From positions 2,914,001 to 2,978,000 of the forward strand of contig NZ_CP047130.1 of NCBI RefSeq assembly GCF_009832865.1: 64,000 nt of DNA, in the 5' to 3' direction. Shown here piece by piece: positions 46,785-54,628 of the stretch (position 1 is its first letter; every line of letters begins with the position of its first letter). Position numbers and translations under genes: made by a program. This DNA comes from Colwellia sp. 20A7 (GTDB lineage: Bacteria > Pseudomonadota > Gammaproteobacteria > Enterobacterales > Alteromonadaceae). Under the pieces are notes generated by a model that did no database searches, was not told where the DNA came from, and worked only from the letters and a program-made list of their open reading frames with translations.

Positions 46785-46815
46785 GAAAAAAATTGCCGAT
46801 TTGGCGGCAAAAAGT
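46785..46815. terminator. hairpin with flanking A tracts
   Basis: TTGCCG pairs with CGGCAA around ATTTGG, with A tracts on both sides. Its T run lies on the minus strand, where no gene precedes it. A second long-range inverted repeat TGGTTGAG/CTCAACCA (46713-46768) lies upstream, after the hydrolase gene. Confidence 0.4.
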
Positions 46816-46830
46816 GTTTATTTATCCTTA

Positions 46831-46990
46831 TACCAGTTTCATTAATTAGGTGAACAATTTTATACGTAGAAAAAATTGACAAATATAAGGTATTTATTTC
46901 AATAACTAGTTGTTCTAATTATTAAATAAATAACGATGTAGTTGGTGATTTTAGCAAGTAGAAATGATCACATAGCTAGTGAGATTGGTA
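46831..46990. mobile_element. MITE-like element, copy 4 (160 bp)
   Basis: Same ends and length as the other full copies, flanked by TTA on both sides (46828-46830 and 46991-46993). It lies 207 bp upstream of a paralogous helical-protein gene. Small differences (TTAGG for TTAAG near the left end, GACAAATATAAGGTAT inside) show independent drift. Confidence 0.92.
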
Positions 46991-47197
46991 TTATATTCCC
47001 TTCATCCATTCCTCATCCAACAACCTGTTTACTATTCATAATATATGACAAAACGCTATGTAAGCTGAGCTAGGTTTAATAAATATTTCTCTAGCCGCTA
47101 TTTTTACTGACTTCATCATAATGGCTCATATATTGCTATACCCTTGAGTAGCAAGATAATAATAGCAAACCCAACAATAAAGAAACGGATATTCATT

Positions 47198-47698
47198 ATG
47201 ATGATTTTTCACAATTATGCTCAAGCAATCTCAAATGCAAAAGCGAATAATGAGTCACAAGTAAATTTTAACAAACCTATAACCGCCGTAGAGGCAATTC
47301 CCAGTGAAAAAGACACAGTAACATTATCAGATAAAGCCCTAGCGATGATGAGCGGCCAAGAATATAGCGAAGAAGCACCAATTTATATTCGCCCTCAAAC
47401 GTCAAAATCATTACTAGCAGCGAATGAAGCGCAAAACACCGTAGAAAATACTAAGGCTAATGAAGAAAAAGCACTTGATACTCGTTTTTCTGAAATGATG
47501 CAGACTATATTGGATAAACGATTAGGAATCGATAGTGAAAAACTGGAAGAAATAGAAGCTATGATCGAGCAAGTAGCTGATGATGATAGTTTGAGCCCAA
47601 AAGCGAAAAAAGAAGCCTTAGAAAAATTGGAAGAAATGAGAGAACAAATTTTTAAAGAAAGTAGAGAAATACTAGAAGCCACAGAAAAAACTGACTAA
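47198..47698 (+). CDS. helical protein, paralog 1 of a three-copy family
   Basis: A soluble acidic protein of 166 residues starting MMIFHNYAQAIS. It shares with the genes at 50851 and 51730 the blocks DTVTLS-x-x-ALA-x-M, EEAPIYIRPQTSKSLLAANE and the C-terminal helix ILDKRLGIDSEKLEEIEAMI. The C-terminal 70 residues are a long charged helix, probably coiled coil. No signal peptide or membrane segment. I do not recognise the family; the DTVTLS motif recalls short regulators near flagellar genes but nothing confirms that. I prefer the ATG at 47198, with ACGGA upstream, over a TTG at 47144. Confidence 0.7.
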   Translation: MMIFHNYAQAISNAKANNESQVNFNKPITAVEAIPSEKDTVTLSDKALAMMSGQEYSEEAPIYIRPQTSKSLLAANEAQNTVENTKANEEKALDTRFSEMMQTILDKRLGIDSEKLEEIEAMIEQVADDDSLSPKAKKEALEKLEEMREQIFKESREILEATEKTD

Positions 47699-48313
47699 TA
47701 AAATACCTTGTAAGATTTTACAAGCCTGTTTATTTAAACCGCTTTATAACGTTTATGTTAAGTGACTAATTAAAGGTAATAGAGTTTCTGGTCCTTATAA
47801 CAAAGCTTATATAATTGTCGTTTTAGGTACTTATAAAATAACAAAGCTGCTCTTCCAATCTTGTCCGACCAACACCAAGCCCCCTTCACAAATGTATCAG
47901 CCAACAAAAGCGTTCATTTATTACATGATTGCATGAAATTCTAAGAAGCCAATCAATAATAGTTAAGCAGCACGTGATTACTCACTTAAACATCTATTTC
48001 ATTAACCTTTACCTTATTAAATAATGCAATATTAGATACATTACTAATGTACTTAATATTACTAAATAACAAATTACGATAAAAAAACACTCACCACCAT
48101 ATAATTTAAAAACAAAAATGTAATAAAAAAACAATATAACAGAAGCAAAATCGTAACAAACAAGCTATAACCCTAAAATAAACGTCATTTAATTCCTTTT
48201 CTGTAATTTAATTACAAAAATATGTTTACATCCGTCAAAATATTAGTATAATTACTCTACTTCTTGAGGTGATAATCATTTCAATTCTTTTCTTACGTGA
48301 TACAGAGGTCTAC
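47699..48313. other. intergenic, no gene seen
   Basis: It begins with the hairpin CTTGTAA/TTTACAAG just after the stop at 47698, a likely weak terminator. The remainder is AT-rich with frequent stops; the right end must carry the promoter of the DUF3718 gene. Confidence 0.45.
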
Positions 48314-48745
48314 ATGAAAAACTTATTGATAGCATTAACGTTAGTTTTAACTGCAACAACAGCAACAGCGTCAAATACAAATGTGAAATTTGTGACAGCT
48401 GATAACTCTACTGAAAGTAGCCTATGCATATCAGCCGCAAAAAATGGTTTGAAATCAGCGCTAAGAAAATCACACAAAAAATTAAACCATGACATTATTT
48501 GTAATGGTCAAAGCATAAGAGAATTCTCTAAAAACTATAATGTTGAAGCAAAGAAAGTAAATGACAACTTAACTACACAGTTTTTAGTTATACCAGCTAA
48601 TGAGAATTCAGCATCAAAAGTTTGTGCACAAGCAGTAAGATCAGGCATCGATTCTGTTAAGAATACCGTAGACTTTAATGTTAAAAACATTACTTGCAAT
48701 GGCAAAAGCATTTCTAAATTCGTTAAAGCATACAAGAACACATAG
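48314..48745 (+). CDS. exported DUF3718 family protein with internal duplication
   Basis: An exported protein of 143 residues. The signal peptide MKNLLIALTLVLTATTATAS is cleaved probably after ATA. The mature part holds two copies of one unit of about 45 residues: LCISAAKNGLKSALRKSHKK ... IICNGQSIREFSKNYN and VCAQAVRSGIDSVKNTVDFN ... ITCNGKSISKFVKAYK. Each has two Cys that could pair in the periplasm. It matches DUF3718, which has no known function. The ATG at 48314 follows GAGG at ideal spacing. Confidence 0.82.
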   Translation: MKNLLIALTLVLTATTATASNTNVKFVTADNSTESSLCISAAKNGLKSALRKSHKKLNHDIICNGQSIREFSKNYNVEAKKVNDNLTTQFLVIPANENSASKVCAQAVRSGIDSVKNTVDFNVKNITCNGKSISKFVKAYKNT

Positions 48746-48792
48746 TTAAAAAATTTTTAGACTTTTTTATTCCCCGACAAAAAAGTTGCTTT

Positions 48793-48821
48793 AGCCACGT
48801 AATATTACGTGGCTTTTTTTT
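48793..48821 (+). terminator. Rho-independent terminator of the DUF3718 gene
   Basis: AGCCACGTAA pairs perfectly with TTACGTGGCT around TA, followed by eight T. Textbook strength. Confidence 0.95.
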
Positions 48822-48946
48822 GCCTAAAAATTATAGCAAGTTGATTACCCTTTCCCCCCTCAGTAAGAATTCCCCCACCAACCTGCTTTAAGCTCCTTCA
48901 TTACCTTGCCACATCCTTGCAATATAAAAGCAGATCCAAATAAAGG

Positions 48947-48970
48947 TTAATGTTACTCTGACCCTATTTA
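48947..48970. repeat. dispersed repeat core, copy 1
   Basis: TTAATGTTACTCTGACCC followed by TATTTA, 26 bp upstream of the M24 peptidase ATG and therefore in its leader. The same core recurs at 50640, 51701 and 52251, always in the same orientation. Confidence 0.85.
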
Positions 48971-48996
48971 TTATTGTATACAATGAGGACTTCACA

Positions 48997-50211
48997 ATGA
49001 CCATTGGCGTTGGCGGCTCTACCCCAGAAATAGAACTGAACAAATTAACAGATATGACAACAGATATTGTTGCTATTAGTGAGTGTGAATTTAACGCGCG
49101 TATTGCACAAGCACAAACCTATATGCTCGAACAAAACATTGATGCTATGTACTTAGATGCTGGCACAAACCTAACCTACTTTACAGGCTTAAAGTGGTAT
49201 AAGAGTGAACGCTTAGTTGGCGCAATTTTACCTGCAAAAGGCGAGTTAGCGTTTATCGCACCACACTTTGAACAAGGCTCTTTGCTCGATCATATGATCA
49301 TACAAGGTCAATTTAATGGTTGGCATGAACATGAAAGCCCGTATGCTTTATTTGCCCAAATATTAATAGGCATGAATATCCGTTCAGGTAATGTCGCAAT
49401 AGATGAATCGGCACCTTTTTTTGTTTTTGATGGCTTTCGCAAAGCTGCTCCGCATATTAACTATACCAACGCATCAGATATTACCGCCCTGTGCCGACAA
49501 ATAAAATCGAGCACTGAAATAGCGTTAATGCAACGCGCTAAAGACATGACTATTGAAGTACATAAAGCAACGGCACGCATACTAACACCCGGCATTAGCA
49601 CGGTTGAAGTTACGCAATTTATTAATGAAGCTCATAAACGAGTTGGTGCAACCGGCTCATCATTTTGTATTGTGCTATTTGGCTTAGCGACATCATTTCC
49701 ACATGGCGTAAAAAATCCACAAATTTTACAAGACAACGATTGGGTATTAATTGATACCGGATGCTTAGTACAAGGCTATAACTCCGACATTACACGAACT
49801 TACGCATACGGAGAAGCAACACCTGAGCAGCGTAAGGCTTGGCAAGTTGAAAAGGATGCCCAAATCAATGCTTTTAATGAAGCGAAACTCAATATGCCAT
49901 GTGGTAATGTTGACGATGGTGCACGTGCCGTATTAGAAAAACACGGTTACGGACCCGATTATCAATTACCGGGCTTACCGCATCGCACTGGTCATGGCTG
50001 TGGTCTTGATATTCATGAATGGCCATATTTAGTTAAAGGCACTGAAACTAAACTACAAACTGGTATGGTATTTAGTAATGAGCCGATGCTAGTCATTCCC
50101 AATAAATTTGGTATTCGTTTAGAAGATCACTTTTACATGGATGAACAAGGCCCAGTGTGGTTTACCACCCCATCACACTCAATCGATGATCCCTTTGGAT
50201 TAGAAGCCTAA
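48997..50211 (+). CDS. M24-family Xaa-Pro peptidase
   Basis: A metal-dependent aminopeptidase or dipeptidase acting on X-Pro bonds, 404 residues. The N-terminal creatinase-like domain (about 25-165) is followed by the pita-bread domain with the metal ligands in order: VLIDTG and SDITRTY (two Asp), HRTGHGCGLDIHE (His), SNEPMLVIP (Glu) and RLEDHFYM (Glu). No signal peptide, so cytosolic. GAGGA lies eight bases before the ATG. A dispersed repeat core sits in the leader, and a GC-rich repeat begins just after the stop. Confidence 0.92.
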   Translation: MTIGVGGSTPEIELNKLTDMTTDIVAISECEFNARIAQAQTYMLEQNIDAMYLDAGTNLTYFTGLKWYKSERLVGAILPAKGELAFIAPHFEQGSLLDHMIIQGQFNGWHEHESPYALFAQILIGMNIRSGNVAIDESAPFFVFDGFRKAAPHINYTNASDITALCRQIKSSTEIALMQRAKDMTIEVHKATARILTPGISTVEVTQFINEAHKRVGATGSSFCIVLFGLATSFPHGVKNPQILQDNDWVLIDTGCLVQGYNSDITRTYAYGEATPEQRKAWQVEKDAQINAFNEAKLNMPCGNVDDGARAVLEKHGYGPDYQLPGLPHRTGHGCGLDIHEWPYLVKGTETKLQTGMVFSNEPMLVIPNKFGIRLEDHFYMDEQGPVWFTTPSHSIDDPFGLEA

Positions 50212-50227
50212 CTTTTATCTTACATAT

Positions 50228-50590
50228 CAGATAATAGTGACTTACGAAATGACGATGTTGAGTGTAAATGTTAGCCAATGCCCATTCAGCTCTCGTCATT
50301 CACGTATCCTCATCATGGAGGGTTATACTTAATTATTGCTTGTCCTTGGTTCACTGTTCGCGTCGCGGTGGCGACAACACCCAAAGGGAGTCTGCCTCCG
50401 GCCTCCCCTTGGAACCCCACGGAGCCCCAACTCAGCAGCACATTCAATTATAAACGAGCGCAGTCCACGATACCTGCCGATTTATCGTCCATGAACAACG
50501 GCAGCCCTCGACGTCCTGTCTCGGGTCGAGGCCTACCTTTGCTCGTTTATCATTTCATTGCTGAGGTGGGTATTGAGGCACTTGGCTAAT
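50228..50590. repeat. GC-rich repeat element
   Basis: About 360 bp with clearly higher GC than the surroundings, starting with ATTCACGTAT and CATCATGGA motifs and a GTCGCGGTGGCGACAACACC block (50362-50381). The reverse complement of that block recurs near 51650-51675 and 52523-52549. Two overlapping ORFs (50268-50453 and 50278-50589) are Pro/Ser-rich translations of the repeat, without start signals, and are not called as genes. Confidence 0.7.
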
Positions 50591-50634
50591 TTACTTCACA
50601 CTAGCTAACTTGCGTCTTTTGATCATTCAAAAAT

Positions 50635-50667
50635 AAAAATTAATGTTACTCTGACCCTATTTAATTG
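50635..50667. repeat. dispersed repeat core, copy 2
   Basis: TTAATGTTACTCTGACCC at 50640-50657, extended on both sides (AAAA before, TATTTAATT after) exactly as in copy 3. It separates the GC-rich repeat from the leader of the next gene; the rest of the gap to 50850 holds no ORF. Confidence 0.85.
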
Positions 50668-50850
50668 CTATTAGGCAAAGTCTTACCGCATTAACACGTA
50701 AACTTTCCCCTTATTAACTACCTTCCCCTGCAGATACTTACAATAATATATGTTTTTCAACAGCTTACAATGAATATAATATTTGGTACATACTTTGCTT
50801 TATAGCCACCATGACTACTGAATAGCTAAAAAGTACAAGGAATTACTCTA

Positions 50851-51369
50851 ATGATGATGAACATTGATTATACAAGCATAATAGATAAAGCTAGAACAAG
50901 CGGAGCCACCCGTGTTGACTTTAATAACGCAAGCCCCGTTAAACCAATAGATCCAATATCAAGTCAACAAGATACAGTAACACTATCTAAGCAAGCTTTA
51001 GCACTAATGAATGGTGATAATGCGACTACTGAAGAAGCTGCCCCTACGTATATTAAGCCAGAAACAGCTAGTTCGTTATTAGCACAAAATGAAACAACAT
51101 CAGCAGCAGACATTGAAAAATCAGAAAAAGCCATTCGCTTTGAAGAAATAATGCAAAGCGTTTTAGATCAACGTACAGGCATTGATCGCGATAAGCTCGC
51201 CGAAATAGACGCAATGATAGAAGAAGTTCAAAATAATGAAGATATGAGCCCAGAAGAAAAAGAAAAAACGATTGAAATGTTAGGAAAAATGAAAGAAGAA
51301 ATCATTGAAGGGAGTATTGAACTACAAAAGATAGCCAAGCAAACGGATAAAAATAAAGAGGATGCTTAA
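50851..51369 (+). CDS. helical protein, paralog 2 of a three-copy family
   Basis: A soluble acidic protein of 172 residues starting MMMNIDYTSIIDKARTSGAT, with AAGGA upstream at nine bases. It shares DTVTLSKQALALMNG, EEAAPTYIKPETASSLLAQN and the C-terminal helix MQSVLDQRTGIDRDKLAEID with the gene at 47198. Its 3' three-quarters are repeated almost base for base at 51730-52168. Function unknown. It is the only intact copy of the duplicated pair. Confidence 0.72.
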   Translation: MMMNIDYTSIIDKARTSGATRVDFNNASPVKPIDPISSQQDTVTLSKQALALMNGDNATTEEAAPTYIKPETASSLLAQNETTSAADIEKSEKAIRFEEIMQSVLDQRTGIDRDKLAEIDAMIEEVQNNEDMSPEEKEKTIEMLGKMKEEIIEGSIELQKIAKQTDKNKEDA

Positions 51370-51399
51370 TAATTTAGAGTGAGTGTCCCACTAATTTTC

Positions 51400-51675
51400 T
51401 TATTTAAACATCCAAAGTCTCAAAATCAATATTATTATCCCCTCACCTATCAACACGCGCCAAGTCTGCTTGAATCAAGTGCCGTAATGAAAAGTAATAT
51501 TCACGTATGTTCATCATGGATGATGAACAAAGCGATGTAGGGCATGGATGCCCGTTCAGCGCTGTTACGTCGAAGATATTACTTTTCATGGAGGAGCACA
51601 CTTGATTAGCAGCTCCTAGGGAGTCCAGAGGGATGCCGGAGACAGTATCCCTTTGGGTGTCGTCGCCACCGCGAC
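51400..51675. repeat. duplicated intergenic element, copy A
   Basis: Near-identical to 52270-52550. It begins with TTATTTAAACATC and AAAGTCTCAAAATC, runs through AACACGCGCCAAGTCTGC and ATTCACGTATGTTCATCATG, and ends with the CGTCGCCACCGCGAC block. An internal hairpin AAAAGTAATATTC...GATATTACTTTT is visible. ORFs within it on the minus strand are not called. Confidence 0.85.
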
Positions 51676-51695
51676 TACTGTAGATCAAGAGAATG

Positions 51696-51728
51696 AAAAA
51701 TTAATGTTACTCTGACCCTATTTAATTA
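51696..51728. repeat. dispersed repeat core, copy 3
   Basis: TTAATGTTACTCTGACCC at 51701-51718 plus TATTTAATT. It marks the exact left border of the duplicated gene copy that follows. Confidence 0.85.
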
Positions 51729-51729
51729 C

Positions 51730-52168
51730 AAGCCCCGTTAAACCAATAGATCCAATATCAAGTCAACAAGATACAGTAACACTATCTAAACAAGCTGTAG
51801 CACTAATGAATGGTGATAATGCGACTACTGAAGAAGCTGCCCCTACGTATATTAAGCCAGAAACAGCTAGTTCGTTATTAGCACAAAATGAAACAACATC
51901 AGCAGCAGACATTCAAAAATCAGAAAAAGCCATTCGCTTTGAAGAAATAATGCAAAGCGTTTTAGATCAACGTACAGGCATTGATCGCGATAAGCTCGCC
52001 GAAATAAACGCAATGATAGAAGAAATTCAAAATAATGAAGATATGAGCCCAGAAGAAAAAGAAAAAACGATTGAAATGTTAGGAAAAATGAAAGAAGAAA
52101 TCATTGAAGAGAGTATTGAACTACAAAAAGTAGCCAAGCAAACGGATAAAAATAAAGAGGATGCTTAA
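51730..52168 (+). pseudogene. 5'-truncated paralog 3 of the helical family
   Basis: From 51730 the sequence repeats paralog 2 starting at its AAGCCCCGTTAAACC (codons for SPVKPIDPIS), with only a few substitutions (Ala for Leu, Gln for Glu, Asn for Asp). The first 29 codons and the ribosome-binding site are replaced by the dispersed repeat core, so no proper start remains. An internal ATG at 51806 would give 120 residues. Treat as a broken duplicate, though the frame has stayed open, which means the duplication is recent or still used. Confidence 0.78.
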
Positions 52169-52250
52169 TAATTTAGAGTGAGTGTCCCACTAATTTGCGT
52201 TACAAAGTTAAGCAATAACAGTGTTTATAACAAAACATCAAAAATAGAAA

Positions 52251-52268
52251 TTAATGTTACTCTGACCC
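52251..52268. repeat. dispersed repeat core, copy 4 within a 75-bp insertion
   Basis: TTAATGTTACTCTGACCC at the right end of about 75 extra bases (52197-52270) that are absent from the equivalent place in the first duplicate (after CCCACTAATTT). The extra stretch begins GCGTTACAAAGTTAAGCAAT, which may define the other end of the mobile unit. Confidence 0.75.
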
Positions 52269-52269
52269 C

Positions 52270-52550
52270 ACTTATTTTTTAAACATCAAAGTCTCAAAAT
52301 CAATATTATTATCCCCTCAGCTATCAACACGCGCCAAGTCTGCTTGAATCAAGTGCCGTAATGAAAAGTAATATTCACGTATGTTCATCATGGATGATGA
52401 ACAAAGCGATGTAGGGCATGGATGCCCGTTCAGCGCTGTTACGTCGAAGATATTACTTTTCATGGAGGAGCACACTTGATTAGCAGCGTCGGGGGATTCC
52501 AAAGGGGGTTCGGCGTTAAGCCCCCTTTGGGTGTCGTCGCCACCGCGACA
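52270..52550. repeat. duplicated intergenic element, copy B
   Basis: Second copy of 51400-51675, identical over most of its length until CTTGATTAGCAG, then diverging (GGGGGATTCC and following) before rejoining at CCCTTTGGGTGTCG. It ends 22 bp left of the IS3 element. Confidence 0.85.
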
Positions 52551-52636
52551 ATATAAACCGAAATATACAAAGTGACGTGGTTTAATTGATTCGACTACCC
52601 CAGTTAAGGAATAATGAACTTAACCGGAGAATGAAA

Positions 52637-52930
52637 ATGACAACACGTAAAAAATATTCCAAGGAATTTAAACTTGATGCTATCTCTTTAGTCAGAGATC
52701 AAAACATTAGTATTTCTGAAGCTAGCAGGAATCTAGGGATTGGAAATCAAATGCTCGGCCGCTGGATCAAAGAAGCTGAAAATGAAGATGGTCAAGCTTT
52801 TCGAGGTAATGGAAAACTGACACCCGATCAAGAAGAAAATCGTCAATTAAAAGCGCAAGTCAAACGCCTAGAAATGGAGCGCGATATATTAAAAAAAGCG
52901 ACGGTCTTCTTTGCAAAAGAAACGAAGTAA
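52637..52930 (+). CDS. IS3-family transposase OrfA
   Basis: The DNA-binding subunit of 97 residues: MTTRKKYSKEFKLDAISLVR, an HTH (SISEASRNLGIGNQMLGRWI) and a leucine-zipper-like tail (QLKAQVKRLEMERDILKKAT) ending VFFAKETK. The start at 52637 is chosen because GGAG precedes it at seven bases; the longer ORF from 52586 runs into the inverted repeat. The A7G tract near its end would shift ribosomes -1 into orfB to make the OrfAB transposase. Confidence 0.93.
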   Translation: MTTRKKYSKEFKLDAISLVRDQNISISEASRNLGIGNQMLGRWIKEAENEDGQAFRGNGKLTPDQEENRQLKAQVKRLEMERDILKKATVFFAKETK

Positions 52931-53804
52931 AATATTCGTTTATTACCCATCATAAGAAGATCTGGTCAGTGGTATTAATGTGCCGCGTATTGGGTGTGAA
53001 AACTAATAATTATTATAGTTATCAGAAACGTAATACAATAAAACAAATGATGCAACACATCAAGAAATGATTGAGTTAGTAAAGGATATTGCCAAATTCA
53101 GTGACAATACTTATGGCGAAAGGCGTATTAAAGCGGTACTGAATGCTTTGAGTTTTCCTATCAGTCGATGGAAAGTAGCCAAATTAATGAAAGAGGCAAA
53201 TGTTTGGGTTCGCTATAAAAAGAAATATAAAGTCACTACTAATAGTGCTCACAATAAGCCACTTTATAAAAATGAACTTGAACAAAACTTTACCACAGAG
53301 CAAGCAAATCAAGCATTTGTCGGTGATATTACTTACATTTGGACAGCAGAAGGTTGGCTCTATTTAGCCGTTGTTATTGACTTGTACTCTCGTAAAGTTG
53401 TTGGTTGGAGCATGGGGTCGAGAATGAAAGCTCAACTTGTCTGTGATGCACTAACAATGGCTATTTGGCAAAGAAGCCCTGAGAAAGGACTTATTGTTCA
53501 TTCCGATCAAGGTGTTCAATACGCAAGTCACCAGTATAGACAATTACTCAATAACAATGGCTTTATTGGTAGTATGAGTAAAAAGGGTTGCTGTTGGGAT
53601 AATGCCGTTGCCGAAAGCTTCTTTGGCAGCCTAAAGCAAGAGCGTGTTCACTGGAAAAATTATGAAACACGCTATGAAGCTCAACAAGATATAATGAATT
53701 ACATAACCATGTGGTACAACAGTAACCGACTACACTCTTACTTAGGGTATCAAAGCCCTAATGATTTTGAATTGAAAATTAATGAGTTAGAAAAAGTAGC
53801 TTAA
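52927..53804 (+). pseudogene. IS3-family transposase OrfB, frameshifted
   Basis: The integrase-like subunit with the DDE core: VGDITYIWTAEGWLYLAVVI (first Asp), IVHSDQGVQYAS (second Asp) and NAVAESFFGSLKQE (Glu). The main part is open from 53067. The N-terminal part (KYSFITHHKKIWSVVLMCRV ... NNYYSYQKRNTIK) is in a different frame from 52927 and stops at 53070. Joining them needs one more A in the AAAA run at 53040-53043. The element should therefore be unable to make full OrfAB unless a second frameshift occurs. Confidence 0.82.
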
Positions 53805-53916
53805 CTAGGGTGTCTGAATTTACTTGACCAGGTCAAAGCCTAAATAATTAAAACTATATAAGTTTCATAAAAAAATCAGTAATCTATACTGAGCAATTAG
53901 ATCTAAGAATAAAATA

Positions 53917-54552
53917 ATGAATAAAAAAGAAATTACAAATTTGATAATCCTTCTAACAATCCTAATAAGTGTATGTTTTGGGCTTGCAGGTGTTGCAGTA
54001 TTGTTAAGTACAATACAAGTAAATAATGATGGCTTGACTGTAATATATGACACAATATCAGCAATCACCTCAATAATTAGTTCAGTAGCAACTGTACTAG
54101 CCTTATTGCTCGCATTTTCTGGTATTGACACATGGAAAAAACAGTTAAAATACGGAAAACACTTATCGATTATTTGGGATTCCAAGCATTGCTTAAGGGA
54201 TCTACAAAGCTCAAGAATAAAATGGTATATTTATTTATATGCATTTGGTAAAAATGAATTAAATTCAAATGAAAATTTAAAACTGGAAGCACAAATATTA
54301 GAAAAAGATTTAGAGCAATTAAAAAAATCATTTACTGCCCTAGATACAATTATAGTTAAAAACAAATGGGAATGGTCTAATTACGCAGTTGAGTTAAATA
54401 CTTCTTTCGGAGAAATATCTAAAATATTAAAAAACAATCAAAAAAATCCTCAAGATTTAGAGGAAAAACTACTAAAGCAAAATAACTTAATAGACAGTCA
54501 TTTTATATATCTAGAAACTCAATTAGAAGAACTTGAGTTACAATACTCATAG
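53917..54552 (+). CDS. hypothetical two-helix membrane protein with coiled-coil tail
   Basis: A protein of 211 residues with two membrane segments (about 8-32 and 45-70), then a cytosolic part with aromatic-rich IKWYIYLYAFGKN and long Lys/Glu/Leu-rich helices (LKLEAQILEKDLEQLKKSFT; LEEKLLKQNNLIDSHFIYLE). The layout is like small membrane proteins seen in accessory islands, but no family is recognised. AT content is above that of the suc genes. It lies between the IS element and the TCA operon and is convergent with sucD, so it may be part of the acquired stretch. Confidence 0.62.
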   Translation: MNKKEITNLIILLTILISVCFGLAGVAVLLSTIQVNNDGLTVIYDTISAITSIISSVATVLALLLAFSGIDTWKKQLKYGKHLSIIWDSKHCLRDLQSSRIKWYIYLYAFGKNELNSNENLKLEAQILEKDLEQLKKSFTALDTIIVKNKWEWSNYAVELNTSFGEISKILKNNQKNPQDLEEKLLKQNNLIDSHFIYLETQLEELELQYS

Positions 54553-54558
54553 AATAAC

Positions 54559-54595
54559 AAAAAACCCGCATTCTTTTATAGAGAATGCGGGTTTT
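54559..54595. terminator. bidirectional terminator after sucD
   Basis: AAAAACCCGCATTCT pairs with AGAATGCGGGTTTT around TTTATAG, 34 bp past the sucD stop and 7 bp past the convergent gene. Confidence 0.95.
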
Positions 54596-54628
54596 CATTA
54601 AGAACAACAGTTTGCAATCAAAAGCTGA

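Larger units (their letters stand above)
52573..53835 (+). mobile_element. IS3-family insertion sequence, 1263 bp
   Basis: The left end TGACGTGGTTTAATTGATTC and the reverse complement of the right end (TGACCTGGTCAAGTAAATTC) form imperfect inverted repeats. Both sides are flanked by AAG (52570-52572 and 53836-53838), a 3-bp target duplication as expected for IS3 elements. It contains orfA and a frameshifted orfB. The A7G run at 52891-52898 is the usual -1 frameshift site. Confidence 0.92.

Noticed and set aside
46659..46830. Small RNA gene between the hydrolase and MITE copy 4
   Set aside because: Two inverted repeats are present but there is no promoter, and the T run lies on the strand without an upstream gene; evidence too thin.
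50268..50589. Two overlapping plus-strand ORFs (61 and 103 aa) downstream of the M24 gene
   Set aside because: Both are translations of a GC-rich repeat in different frames, without ribosome-binding sites; treated as a repeat element.
51443..51688. 81-aa minus-strand ORF, and its 61-aa counterpart at 52317-52502
   Set aside because: They arise from the duplicated intergenic element; no start signal or domain, and the C-terminal parts diverge because of frame changes.
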